Assembly (NCBI GenBank): GCA_035460165.1
Contig: DATHWW010000024.1
Coordinates: 62,001-126,000 of the forward strand
DNA: 64,000 nt
Source of the DNA: MM2 sp035460165
GTDB lineage: Bacteria > Pseudomonadota > Gammaproteobacteria > Burkholderiales > Methylophilaceae
Direction: 5' to 3'
Below the pieces are notes generated by a model. The model was not told the DNA's origin, did no database searches, and worked only from the letters and a program-made list of their open reading frames with translations. How positions within the stretch are numbered: position 1 is the stretch's first letter; every line of letters begins with the position of its first letter. A program made the position numbers and the translations under genes. Positions 53,065-62,420 of the stretch are shown piece by piece.

Positions 53065-53186
53065 CACCCTTACCGGTACATGGGACGCCATGTGGTGACA
53101 ATAACAGATTTTTTTGCGCCGCAAATAGCGGAATGGCGTGCGCGCCGGGCCGAAAGGCCGGCAATAGTACGAACGATTACGAGATA

Positions 53187-54710
53187 TTACGAAGCAAGAT
53201 CGATGATTTCAGTAATCGCCATCGCGGCAACGTCGTGCAGTTTTTCGTTGTGCGGCGCACTGAGGTCGATCAACTCCATGATGCGCGAATAGCTGGATTC
53301 CACCATCACCTCGAAGCCATCCTCATTCTTGCGGCGGATGCCGAACTTGACGCGTTTTCGCTGCTCCGAAGACAGCTTGCCGAGCAGGTTCTTGGTCGCC
53401 CATATCGCGCCGCTACGGGCGAAATCGCTGAGGCGCGCAGTATGGTTGATGGTATCGCCCAGCACCGTGAATTCGACCTTGGTATCGACATGGAACACGC
53501 CCAGCCACTCCAGGCCCTCGTTAATGCCTGTGTTCAGGTACAGCTCGTGGGTCCAATTCTTGCGCAGCTGCCATTCCTTGCTGATGCGGCGCATGGCCAA
53601 CTTGATTTCCTGCGCACAAGTGAGCGCGTTGAGGATGTAATTGCAGTCGGGCTGCGGGAGGAAATAGTAGACCATGCCATCGCCGACGTGCTTGCCGTGA
53701 GTGCCGTAATACTTACGGAAGATCGGCTCCATGGTGGCCCAGATTTCGTTGATCAGCTCGAAATACTCGTCCGCCGGCAACTCGGTACAGATCCGCACCG
53801 AGTTCTGCAGGTCTGCCACCAACACCGCGACATCGGTCAGCACCGGCAGGCGTCTTTTCAGCAGGTTGCGGATGACTTCGTCGCGCCGTTCGAGCAGGCC
53901 CAGCAGATTGTCGTCACCGATCGCGGGGGCATAGACGAAGAGTATCCCTTCACGGTAATACGATGCATGGACGGAGTACTCGACGCGCTCGCCGGATGGA
54001 GCTTGCAGCGACAGGGGCAGCTTGACCAGCGAACCGGTCGGATAAACGTCCGCTTGCGATTGGGAAGAAGATGCCAGCGTTTGCGCCTGCTGCGTCAGGA
54101 ACCCCATCAAATCGTTGCGCGTCAATCGCCCACGCCCCAGCATCAGGTGTATCTGCACCAAAGCCTCGCGGTTGGCCGGCGCACTGCCATACATACCCTT
54201 GAGCAGATAAACCAGCGCGTTGCGTTCCTTGATATCGCTGGGCAGACGCTCGAAGCCGCCCAGCAACTCACGGTGCGCATCGTCGTTGTACCAGGTGATT
54301 TCGAAATTGTAGTTCACCATGTATGCCGGGAAAGGGATCTGATCGATGGTGAATCGCTGGCCACCGGTCATGCCCGGCACGCTACGCATGGGTTCAGGCG
54401 CTAACTCGCGCCTTTCCTGCTGGGGTCGAGCAGCAGGACTCACAGAGGCCGCCATCGCGGGCTGCGGATTTTCAACCTGCAAGCGACGTGCGATCTCTGT
54501 CATTTGCAGGCCTTGTTTTTTGAGTTTCTGGATCTCGCTGATGCGTGAAACCGCATCGTCGGGGAAATAGCCGATTTGACGTGCCCGCGTCATGGCATCC
54601 GCGTCCGGATTCTTTACTACCGGCCGGGGCAATAAGCCCAGGCCGATATAGTTATTAAGCGTAGCGCGAGAAATCCCGGCAGCTTCCATCAATTCCAGAC
54701 TAGTCAGCAC
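53187..54710 (-). CDS. MerR-type HTH - PAS-like - class III adenylate/guanylate cyclase
   Basis: About 507 residues from GTG 54710, chosen because the HTH begins right there. Residues about 1-75 form a MerR-like helix-turn-helix (LMEAAGISRATLNNYIGLGLL, IGYFPDDAVSRI). A PAS-like middle part follows (IPFPAYMVNYNFEITWYND, about 150-170). The C-terminal class III cyclase (about 285-480) has metal-binding Asp in VLVADLQNS and VGDGMVYYF, and the LGDTINHTARL transition-state segment. It appears cytoplasmic. A DNA-binding head on a nucleotide cyclase is unusual. cAMP as the product is probable but unproven. Confidence 0.88.
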   Translation of the reverse strand: MLTSLELMEAAGISRATLNNYIGLGLLPRPVVKNPDADAMTRARQIGYFPDDAVSRISEIQKLKKQGLQMTEIARRLQVENPQPAMAASVSPAARPQQERRELAPEPMRSVPGMTGGQRFTIDQIPFPAYMVNYNFEITWYNDDAHRELLGGFERLPSDIKERNALVYLLKGMYGSAPANREALVQIHLMLGRGRLTRNDLMGFLTQQAQTLASSSQSQADVYPTGSLVKLPLSLQAPSGERVEYSVHASYYREGILFVYAPAIGDDNLLGLLERRDEVIRNLLKRRLPVLTDVAVLVADLQNSVRICTELPADEYFELINEIWATMEPIFRKYYGTHGKHVGDGMVYYFLPQPDCNYILNALTCAQEIKLAMRRISKEWQLRKNWTHELYLNTGINEGLEWLGVFHVDTKVEFTVLGDTINHTARLSDFARSGAIWATKNLLGKLSSEQRKRVKFGIRRKNEDGFEVMVESSYSRIMELIDLSAPHNEKLHDVAAMAITEIIDLAS

Positions 54711-54796
54711 GATTAGACTGTCCAATAAATGTAGACAGTTCAAATCATAATCGAACAGATTAAAAAATCAATAGTTATTTCTTACGAAGCATAAAA

Positions 54797-55783
54797 CTAT
54801 TTCTTGCCAGTGGCGAAATGTCCAATTAAGGTCATGACACTGTCCAAAACATCTCCACATAGACAGTCTAATTGATTAACTCCCTGCATACTCCTCAACC
54901 AAGTCATTTGCCTCTTCGCCAGTTGACGCGTAGCAGCAACGCCCCTCTCACGCAATATTGAACTGTCCAAATCATCATCCAGAAATTCCCATGCCTGCCG
55001 GTATCCGACACAGCGCATGGAAGGCATGGACAGCTTCAGTGAAGGATATGCCTCGCGCAAATGCGCGACCTCCTCCACCAGTCCCTGCTCCAGCATGCCA
55101 TCGAAACGCTCCGCAATACGCGCATGTAGAACTGCGCGATCCGAAGGCAACAGCGCCAGCTTCAGCAAACGATAAGGCAATGACGGCCGATCGCTATCGC
55201 TGGAGAAATGCTGAGACAGCGATCTACCGGTCAATTTGTACACTTCAAGTGCACGCTGTATACGTTGCGCGTCTGCCGGTTCGAGGCGAGCCGCTGTCTC
55301 GGGGTCGACTTTGGCCAGTTCGTCATGCAGCGCAGGCCAACCGCGGGCCGCTGCCGCCTCTTCCAACTGTCTACGCAGCTCCGGATCGGCCTGCGGCAAA
55401 TCGCTCAGCCCTCCTTCCAGGGCCTTGAAATACAACATCGTGCCGCCTACCAGCAGCGGAATTTTGCCGCGCGCGGTGATATCCGCCATCAAGCGCAGCG
55501 CATCGTTGCAAAATTGCGCTGCGGAATAAGCCTCCGTCGGGGAAATGATGTCGATGAGATGATGCGGCGCGCGTGCAAGCGTTGCGGCGTCCGGCTTGGC
55601 GGTACCGATATTCATGTCTCGATACACCAGCGCCGAGTCGACGCTGATCAGCTCAACCGGGAAGCGTTGTGCAAGCTCCACCGCCAAGCCGGTTTTGCCG
55701 CTGGCTGTCGGCCCCATCAGAAAAATGGCAGGCGGTAACTGCTCGGGTTTATCTATTGAGATGGCGGAACTCATCAATGGCAA
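54797..55783 (-). CDS. miaA: tRNA dimethylallyltransferase
   Basis: 328 residues with the P-loop GPTASGKT (about 24-31), then VDSALVYRDMNIGTAKP and HHLIDIISPTEAYSAAQF, all MiaA signatures. It adds a dimethylallyl group to A37 of tRNAs reading UNN codons. Start ATG 55783 or ATG 55774. It is transcribed after pldA, 25 nt downstream. Confidence 0.97.
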   Translation of the reverse strand: MPLMSSAISIDKPEQLPPAIFLMGPTASGKTGLAVELAQRFPVELISVDSALVYRDMNIGTAKPDAATLARAPHHLIDIISPTEAYSAAQFCNDALRLMADITARGKIPLLVGGTMLYFKALEGGLSDLPQADPELRRQLEEAAAARGWPALHDELAKVDPETAARLEPADAQRIQRALEVYKLTGRSLSQHFSSDSDRPSLPYRLLKLALLPSDRAVLHARIAERFDGMLEQGLVEEVAHLREAYPSLKLSMPSMRCVGYRQAWEFLDDDLDSSILRERGVAATRQLAKRQMTWLRSMQGVNQLDCLCGDVLDSVMTLIGHFATGKK

Positions 55784-55808
55784 TCGCGTTTATGCAAAAC
55801 GCGAAAGT

Positions 55809-56984
55809 TTAACGCACGATGGAAATCCCGATACGAAATTGATCGCTCTTGCGATCGTTGTAATTCAGCAGCGTTTCTCCATACCCTGAAAAATACTGGA
55901 AGTGGATGAAGCTGCCGATATTGGAAAACACTTCCGTGCCCAGCGGATAGGAAGCATCGATCTGCGCCGTCGCATAGCCGGCCGTACCTTGCAAATAATT
56001 CGCGGAGAATTTCCAGCCATCGTCCCTGCCGTATTGGGCCGCCCAATTCACGAAACCGCGATAACGCTGGATATCGGGATTCTCTTCCTTGTCGAGATAG
56101 ACCCGGATACGGGGATTAAAGCTCAGCACATTGCCATCCGCGAAACTCTTCTGCCATTTTGGTTCGAAAAATAACGTGTCGATGCTGCGCGAGTCTTCAT
56201 CTTCCCTGCCATTGGATTCGTGCTCATAACCTGCCTTCCAGGTTTGCGGCATCCAGTCCCGGCCTTCTAGCTTTCCTTGCCAGAACAACGAAGGGCGATA
56301 ACTCGTATCGCGGAAGGGCTTAGAGTCTTCTCCCAGCTCCCAGAATGAATTCTGGGTATAGCCGAAATACATGCCTTTCAGGAACGGCACCAGTTTCACG
56401 ATCGCTCCCTCGGGCGAAAAAAGGCGATAGTTGAAGCTGAGCTGAAAGCGTGCGTCCCCTTCTCCTCCCAGCAGAAAATACATGGGCTCGTTGACAGACA
56501 ATGCAGGCAATTCGGTACCGTCCAGCACGACGGTCTGCTGGGTGACCTCGCCTTCCTGCATGTCGGCCTTGGGCGGCAACATGATGGGCTGGCTCGTTGT
56601 AAGTGGCTCCAGCGTCACTGTGGATCCGGACACGACCAGGGCAAGCCGATTTGATTCGACATCCACGAGCTCCGCTCGGATGATGCCCATCATCTCCGCG
56701 TCCAACTTGCCGGTGTAAAGCCGGCGCAAGCCGTCAGTAGGGGCATCCGCCGTGGCCGCTAGCGGAATCCGGGCTTCCGAACCGTTAGCGGCTATCAGCC
56801 GCAAATGCAGCACGGCGGGCCATATCGATTTTTCCGACGGCCGAATCACCTGCAACTCGACAGCCTGACCCGTCTTGATCGATTCGGACTGGCTGGCAAT
56901 CAGCCAGCCCGAATCCGCCGCCATGGAGAACAACGGCACGGCATGCAACAAAAATAAGATCGACACCCGGACAAGATTTTTCAT
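55809..56984 (-). CDS. pldA: Outer membrane phospholipase A1
   Basis: 391 residues with a signal peptide (about 1-22), an N-terminal domain of about 125 residues, and a PldA beta-barrel. The catalytic motif GYEHESNGR carries the His-x-Ser pair, with the Asn in a later strand. Strands near the end (FIHFQYFSGYGETLLNYN) match OMPLA. The calcium-dependent dimeric enzyme hydrolyses misplaced phospholipids in the outer leaflet. An AAGGAG ribosome site precedes the ATG. It is longer than E. coli PldA (289 aa) because of the N-terminal domain. Confidence 0.92.
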   Translation of the reverse strand: MKNLVRVSILFLLHAVPLFSMAADSGWLIASQSESIKTGQAVELQVIRPSEKSIWPAVLHLRLIAANGSEARIPLAATADAPTDGLRRLYTGKLDAEMMGIIRAELVDVESNRLALVVSGSTVTLEPLTTSQPIMLPPKADMQEGEVTQQTVVLDGTELPALSVNEPMYFLLGGEGDARFQLSFNYRLFSPEGAIVKLVPFLKGMYFGYTQNSFWELGEDSKPFRDTSYRPSLFWQGKLEGRDWMPQTWKAGYEHESNGREDEDSRSIDTLFFEPKWQKSFADGNVLSFNPRIRVYLDKEENPDIQRYRGFVNWAAQYGRDDGWKFSANYLQGTAGYATAQIDASYPLGTEVFSNIGSFIHFQYFSGYGETLLNYNDRKSDQFRIGISIVR

Positions 56985-57019
56985 ATAAAGCTCCTTTTCT
57001 CTTAGGGTGTCTTTCTACG

Positions 57020-59398
57020 CTAGAGTTTTTCCAGGTGCAGCATGGTCTTGATCACGCTATCCGGATTAAGGGACATGCTGTCGATGCCTTCCTTGACCAG
57101 GAACTCGGCAAACTCGGGATAATCGCTCGGCGCCTGCCCGCAAATTCCGATCTTGCGGCCCTTCTTCTTGGCGGCGCGGATCACTTGCGAAATCAAGGCC
57201 TTGATTGCCGGATTGCGCTCGTCAAAAATAGGCGCGACGATTTCCGAGTCGCGATCCAACCCGAGCGTGAGTTGCGTCAAGTCATTGGAACCGATGGAGA
57301 AGCCATCGAAGATATCCGCGAACTCTTCTGCCAGGATCACGTTGCTGGGGACTTCGCACATCACGTACACCTCCAGCCCATTCTCGCCGCGCTTGAGGCC
57401 AAATTCGGCCATCGTCTCCAACACCTTCTCTCCTTCCGCAATCGTGCGGCAGAAAGGAATCATCATCTTGACGTTGGTCAGCCCCATGCCGTCGCGCACG
57501 CGCTTGATGGCCGCGCATTCGAGACCGAAGGCCGGCTTGTAACGCGGGTGCGAATAGCGGGAAGCACCGCGAAAACCCAGCATCGGGTTTTCTTCCTTGG
57601 GCTCATAGTGCTGGCCGCCCAGCAGGTTGGCGTACTCGTTGGTCTTGAAATCGCTCATGCGCACGATGACGTCGTTCGGGTAGAACGCCGCGCCTATGGT
57701 GGCGATGCCGCGTGACAGTTTGTCGATGAAGTATTCACGCTTGTCGCTGTAACCGTGTGTCTGCTCTTCAATCGCGTGCTTGAGGCGCTGGTCGCGCAGA
57801 TGATCAAAATCCACCAGCGCCATCGGATGGATCGCAATGTCGTGATTGATGATGAACTCCATACGCGCCAGGCCCACGCCCTGGTTGGGAATCTTGGACA
57901 GCGCCAACGCCTGTGCCGGATCAGCAACGTTCATCATCACCTTGACCGGCGGCTGCGGCAGTTTTTCCAGGTTGAAGGTCTGCACCTCGAACGGCAGCGC
58001 GCCTTCATAGACAATGCCCTGCTCGCCTTCGGCGCAGTTCATCGTGACCGGCACGCCATCCGCCAGACGATGCGAGCCGTCGCCGGTGCCCACGATGGCC
58101 GGCAGGCCCAGTTCGCGCGATACGATGGCGGCGTGGCAGGTGCGTCCGCCCTGGTCGGTAATGATGCCCTTGGATTTGCGCATCACCGGCTCCCAATCTG
58201 GATCGGTGCGCTCGGTGACCAGGATATCGCCGGCCTTGAACTGGTCAATATCCGCCACGGAGCGGATCACGCAGGTGCGGCTGGACGAGATTTTCTCGCC
58301 GACGGCGGTGCCGGTCAGCAGGATCTTGCCGCGCTTTTCCAGCCGGTATTCGGTGTAGGTCAGGCCGTCGGACTGGCCGTGGATGGTTTCAGGCCGTGCC
58401 TGAACGATGAACAACTCGCCGGTTTCGCCGTCCTTGGCCCATTCCATGTCCATCGGCGTCCAGCCTCCATGCAACTGGGAGTAATGTTCTTCGATGACGA
58501 TCGCGTAGCGCGCCAGTTGCAGCACTTCCTCCTCGGTAATCGTGAAGCGGTCGCGCATGGCCGGATCAACCGCCACGGTGGCCGTCTTGCCGCCGTGCTC
58601 GTAAATCATGCGAGTGGCCTTGGAACCCAGTTTCTTCTTGAGAATAGGACGGAAGCCGTTGGTCAGCGTCGGCTTGAACACCAGGAACTCGTCCGGCGTC
58701 ACGCTGCCCTGCACGATGGGTTCGCCCAGGCCGTAGGCGGCATTGATCAGCACCACGTCCTTGAAGCCGCTTTCGGTATCGATGGAAAACATCACGCCCG
58801 AGGTCGCCAGATCGGAACGCACCATTTTCTGTATGCCAATGGACAGCGCTACGTCCATGTGGTCGAAACCGTTGGCGTTGCGGTAGGAAATCGCACGGTC
58901 GGTAAAGAGCGAGGCATAGCACTCCTTCACCGCATGCAGCAGTTGCGCTTCGCCGTTAATGTTGAGGAAAGTCTCCTGCTGGCCGGCGAAACTGGCATTG
59001 GGCAGATCCTCCGCCGTTGCCGAACTGCGCACCGCTACGTCCACGTCCTTGCGGCCGTAACCGGCGCTCAACTTGGCATAGGCTTCGAGAACGGCCTTTT
59101 CGAGATCTTCCGGCAACGGCGCCTCGAGCAGTAATTCGCGCAGGCTTTCACCTGTCTCCTGCAGGGTACGCACATCGCTATGGGCATCCACGCGCGACAA
59201 CAACGTCCGCATCCGACCCCGTAAATTGCTCTTGTCGATAAAGTGCCAATAGGCCTGCGCGGTGATCGCAAAGCCATTGGGAATCTTGACACCGTGTCCG
59301 GTCAGGGTCTGATACATCTCGCCCAGCGACGCATTCTTGCCGCCCACGCGGGGCAAATCGTCGAGACGTATCTGCTCGAACCAAAGGACATGCTCCAT
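57020..59398 (-). CDS. ppsA: Phosphoenolpyruvate synthase
   Basis: 792 residues from ATG 59398 (GAGGAG upstream): an ATP-grasp PPDK N-terminal domain (LPRVGGKNASLGEMYQ, residues 12-27), a swivelling domain with phospho-His in DQGGRTCHAAIVSRELGLPA (about 415-434), and a TIM-barrel C-terminal domain with the active Cys in KIGICGQAPSDYPEF. It converts pyruvate plus ATP to phosphoenolpyruvate, AMP and phosphate for gluconeogenesis. The usual regulatory partner PpsR is not in the window. Confidence 0.97.
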   Translation of the reverse strand: MEHVLWFEQIRLDDLPRVGGKNASLGEMYQTLTGHGVKIPNGFAITAQAYWHFIDKSNLRGRMRTLLSRVDAHSDVRTLQETGESLRELLLEAPLPEDLEKAVLEAYAKLSAGYGRKDVDVAVRSSATAEDLPNASFAGQQETFLNINGEAQLLHAVKECYASLFTDRAISYRNANGFDHMDVALSIGIQKMVRSDLATSGVMFSIDTESGFKDVVLINAAYGLGEPIVQGSVTPDEFLVFKPTLTNGFRPILKKKLGSKATRMIYEHGGKTATVAVDPAMRDRFTITEEEVLQLARYAIVIEEHYSQLHGGWTPMDMEWAKDGETGELFIVQARPETIHGQSDGLTYTEYRLEKRGKILLTGTAVGEKISSSRTCVIRSVADIDQFKAGDILVTERTDPDWEPVMRKSKGIITDQGGRTCHAAIVSRELGLPAIVGTGDGSHRLADGVPVTMNCAEGEQGIVYEGALPFEVQTFNLEKLPQPPVKVMMNVADPAQALALSKIPNQGVGLARMEFIINHDIAIHPMALVDFDHLRDQRLKHAIEEQTHGYSDKREYFIDKLSRGIATIGAAFYPNDVIVRMSDFKTNEYANLLGGQHYEPKEENPMLGFRGASRYSHPRYKPAFGLECAAIKRVRDGMGLTNVKMMIPFCRTIAEGEKVLETMAEFGLKRGENGLEVYVMCEVPSNVILAEEFADIFDGFSIGSNDLTQLTLGLDRDSEIVAPIFDERNPAIKALISQVIRAAKKKGRKIGICGQAPSDYPEFAEFLVKEGIDSMSLNPDSVIKTMLHLEKL

Positions 59399-59427
59399 AT
59401 AACTGCTCCTCAAAATAAAATTTTGTA

Positions 59428-60240
59428 TTATTTACAACGACCGACCGAGTCCGCCGCGCATATCCTGCCGTCTGTCCAGATCGCTTCGCCAAGTTGCGCC
59501 CCGGTCAAATCCGCACCTTCAAGCCTGGCCTGGGTCAGGTTGGCCCGCCGCAAGTCGGCATGGCTGAGATTCGTTCCTTTGAAGCTGGTGCCGACGAGTT
59601 CCGCACCGTTCAGATCGGCACCGACCAGCAGCGTATCGTCTTTCATGCACCCGCTCCAGTTAACTCCCTTGCTCGCGGGCGCATGGCAATCGCTGGCTTT
59701 CAGATGAAGTCCAACCTTGACCGGCGTCACCGGCTGGTAAAATAGCAGAAACAATATAGCTATCCCAACAAATATACCGATAGACAGCCAGACGAAACCA
59801 TAGCGTTGTCCATGCTGACGCAACCAGGTATCGAATTCGCCGCGCCATTCGCGATATGCGTGTTGCTCCACGGTTTCGGGTGTTTGCCGGCGTTCATGGC
59901 CGGCACGATTATTCTGCCCTTCCGGCAATACGGCAACGGGATTGCCAGCACGAGGATCGGGCGATTTGCGATCATCCAGCCAGCGCAAGACAGCCTTGGC
60001 CCTTTCCTCGGTCCACTCGGGATCCGCCTCCTTGGCCGTGCTCTTCATTTGCAGCATGTCCTGGACTCCGGCGGCCAGCTCGGGTACATCGTCGGCCGAT
60101 TGCCAATAGCTTCCGTCCTGACTCACCTCATCCTGCTCGCGGATACGACCCAGTATGATGAAGCGACAAATCAGCGATTCCGGAAAGGGCCCGCTCACTT
60201 TATCGCGCTGTTTCAAATACCACAGACGGTATATTTCCAT
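59428..60240 (-). CDS. Membrane-anchored pentapeptide-repeat protein
   Basis: 270 residues in three parts: an N-terminal GYF-like segment (about 1-60; YRLWYLKQRDKVSGPFPES), a charged region with one membrane helix near 150-168 (FVWLSIGIFVGIAILFLLF), and a C-terminal pentapeptide-repeat domain (about 200-255; LVGADLNGAELVGTSFKGTN, ADLRRANLTQARLEGADLTG). Pentapeptide repeats form a quadrilateral beta-helix used in binding. Function is unknown. It lies 29 nt upstream of ppsA on the same strand. Confidence 0.88.
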   Translation of the reverse strand: MEIYRLWYLKQRDKVSGPFPESLICRFIILGRIREQDEVSQDGSYWQSADDVPELAAGVQDMLQMKSTAKEADPEWTEERAKAVLRWLDDRKSPDPRAGNPVAVLPEGQNNRAGHERRQTPETVEQHAYREWRGEFDTWLRQHGQRYGFVWLSIGIFVGIAILFLLFYQPVTPVKVGLHLKASDCHAPASKGVNWSGCMKDDTLLVGADLNGAELVGTSFKGTNLSHADLRRANLTQARLEGADLTGAQLGEAIWTDGRICAADSVGRCK

Positions 60241-60447
60241 CGGAATTAAACCAATAAGGTTGGCGTACTCAAGAAGATTCTAAGATTCACAGGACAAGCT
60301 GCCTAATGGTATCAACTTTTCCGCCTAGTGTAGGAACATGCCTAGCCCAAACTAAAATAAGGGAATGAGGGTTGCAGTAGCGTGCAATTCATTGCAGAAT
60401 CCAGAGCATTCTTAAAGTCTGTTCAAATAACCAGCAAGGGCTCGTAA

Positions 60448-61302
60448 ATGAATTTGATCGTCGGCATTGTCATCCTGTTTGGTTGTGTCCTGGGTGGTTA
60501 TGTTATGCACCACGGTCAACTCGGAGCCCTGTACCAACCCACCGAGCTTCTCATTATTGGCGGCGGCGCTTTCGGCGCATTTTTTATTGCTCACCCCATC
60601 CCCCTCATCAAAAAGGCCTTTGCTTCGGTTCTCAGCTTGCTGAAAGGTTCCGCGTACAACAAATCAAAGTACATGGAGCTGCTGGCGCTGATGTACGCTT
60701 TATTCACAAAAATTCGCAAGGATGGCCTCATCGCGCTGGAAGCCGACATCGAAAACCCCGATAGCAGCCCCATTTTCAGTCAGTATCCGGGCGTTACATC
60801 GGATCACCATGTGCTCGATTTCATCTGCGACTATTTCCGGCTGATGGTAGGCGGCAGCATGAACGCCTTCGAAATCGAAAACCTGATGGACGTCGAAATG
60901 GAAACCCACCATGAAGACGTGCATAAGCCTATCGGCGCAGTACAAGGTGCGGCAGACGCCTTGCCGGCCTTCGGTATTATCGCGGCAGTCCTGGGCGTGG
61001 TAATCACCATGGGCGCCATCGGCGGCCCGCCTGAAGAACTCGGCCGCAACGTCGGCGCGGCTCTGGTGGGTACCATGCTGGGTATTCTTCTAGCTTACGG
61101 GATGGTCGGGCCGATTGGAACCGCGCTTACCCATCGGGCGGAGGAAGAAGGCAAGTACTATAGTTGCATCAAAACCTGCATCATTGCTTACCTCAACGGC
61201 TACGCGCCGCAGGTTGCCGTCGAGTTCGGCCGGAAAGTATTGCCTTCCGCCGTCCGTCCTGGCTTCCTCGAGCTGGAAGAGCATGTCAAGCAAAAGAAAT
61301 AG
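60448..61302 (+). CDS. motA: Flagellar motor stator protein MotA
   Basis: 284 residues with four membrane segments (about 2-22, 32-52, 168-190, 200-222), the cytoplasmic loop between helices 2 and 3, and the conserved Pro pair in the ALPAFGIIAAVLGVVITMGA region. MotA forms the stator ring around MotB and converts ion flow to torque. motB follows after 41 nt. The 207-nt upstream region (60241-60447) has no gene and no convincing FliA-type promoter. Confidence 0.97.
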   Translation: MNLIVGIVILFGCVLGGYVMHHGQLGALYQPTELLIIGGGAFGAFFIAHPIPLIKKAFASVLSLLKGSAYNKSKYMELLALMYALFTKIRKDGLIALEADIENPDSSPIFSQYPGVTSDHHVLDFICDYFRLMVGGSMNAFEIENLMDVEMETHHEDVHKPIGAVQGAADALPAFGIIAAVLGVVITMGAIGGPPEELGRNVGAALVGTMLGILLAYGMVGPIGTALTHRAEEEGKYYSCIKTCIIAYLNGYAPQVAVEFGRKVLPSAVRPGFLELEEHVKQKK

Positions 61303-61343
61303 TCGCTTCCCTCACTCATTCATAAAGTTAAGTTACCTCTGCC

Positions 61344-62420
61344 ATGGCTGAAGATACCAAGCCGATCATCGTTAAAAAAATCAAGAAAGGCGGCCATGGC
61401 CATCACGGCGGAGCATGGAAGATCGCATATGCCGATTTCGTGACCGCGATGATGGCGTTCTTTCTGCTGATGTGGTTGCTTGGCAGTACGACCAAGGAAG
61501 AAAAGCAGGCGATTTCCGATTACTTCCAAAACCCCAGTGCGATTGCCGGCCCGGGTGGCGCCAGCACCAGCATGATCAAGATTGGCGGCGGCAAGGATGT
61601 GACCTATTCCGAAGGCGAGACCAAGCGCGGATCCAACCCCGAAGACAAAGCAAAAAAAACAGAAGAGACAAAACCGGAAGTCGGACAGATTACGCAAACC
61701 GACAAGGAACGCTTGATCCAGCTGAAGAAGGAGCTTGAGGAGGCGATCGACGCTAGCGAAGCACTCAAGCCTTTCAAGGAACAACTGCTGCTGGAGCTCA
61801 CCAAGGAAGGCCTGCGCATCCAGATCGTCGACAAGGAAAACCGTCCGATGTTTTCCAGCGGCAGTTCGACCCTGCAGCCCTACGCCGCGCAAATCCTGCG
61901 TGAAATCGGGCAGGTTATCAATCACGTACCGAACCGCATCAGCCTTTCCGGCCATACTGATGCCACCCCTTACGGCGGCTCATCGCAGTTCTACAGCAAC
62001 TGGGAACTGTCGGCCGATCGGGCCAACGCGTCTCGCCGGGCATTGAATAGCGGCGGCATGAGCGAGGAAAAAGTCGCGCGGGTGGTCGGCCTTTCCTCGG
62101 CGGTATTGTTCGACAAGACGAACCCGATCAATCCGATCAATCGCCGCATCAGCATTATCGTACTCAACAAGGAAACCGAAGACGCCATCCTGCACGATGA
62201 AGGTAAACTCGACCAGACCACAGCCGAGGCAATGAAGTTATCGGAAACGGCAAAACCGGGACCTGCTGCTCCGACGCCTGTGGCCGCTCCCGCCGGCGTA
62301 CCCGACATACGCCCCAGTATTCAGCCGATTCAACCCGCCGCCCAACCCAAAGTCTCCTCCTCCGCTACAGCCGCCGCAGCGGCAGCATCCGCAGCAGCTG
62401 AGGCTGCCGCCAAGCGCTAA
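61344..62420 (+). CDS. motB: Flagellar motor protein MotB
   Basis: 358 residues: one membrane helix (about 28-50) with the ion-binding Asp in YADFVTAMMAFFLLMWLLGS, a plug/linker, an OmpA-like peptidoglycan-binding domain (about 165-285; LSGHTDATPYGG, NWELSADRANASRR), and a low-complexity Ala/Pro tail (about 300-358). MotB anchors the stator to the cell wall. The final codon overlaps the convergent rnhB end. Confidence 0.97.
   Translation: MAEDTKPIIVKKIKKGGHGHHGGAWKIAYADFVTAMMAFFLLMWLLGSTTKEEKQAISDYFQNPSAIAGPGGASTSMIKIGGGKDVTYSEGETKRGSNPEDKAKKTEETKPEVGQITQTDKERLIQLKKELEEAIDASEALKPFKEQLLLELTKEGLRIQIVDKENRPMFSSGSSTLQPYAAQILREIGQVINHVPNRISLSGHTDATPYGGSSQFYSNWELSADRANASRRALNSGGMSEEKVARVVGLSSAVLFDKTNPINPINRRISIIVLNKETEDAILHDEGKLDQTTAEAMKLSETAKPGPAAPTPVAAPAGVPDIRPSIQPIQPAAQPKVSSSATAAAAAASAAAEAAAKR

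Noticed and set aside
53133..54404. 423-codon plus-strand frame over the HTH-cyclase
   Set aside because: It is antisense to a frame containing class III cyclase motifs; its own translation has no motif.
57755..59134. 459-codon plus-strand frame over ppsA
   Set aside because: It lies antisense to an unambiguous phosphoenolpyruvate synthase and shows no domain.
60241..60447. FliA (sigma-28) promoter before motA
   Set aside because: TAAA-like elements are present, but no GCCGATAA-like -10 at the required spacing.
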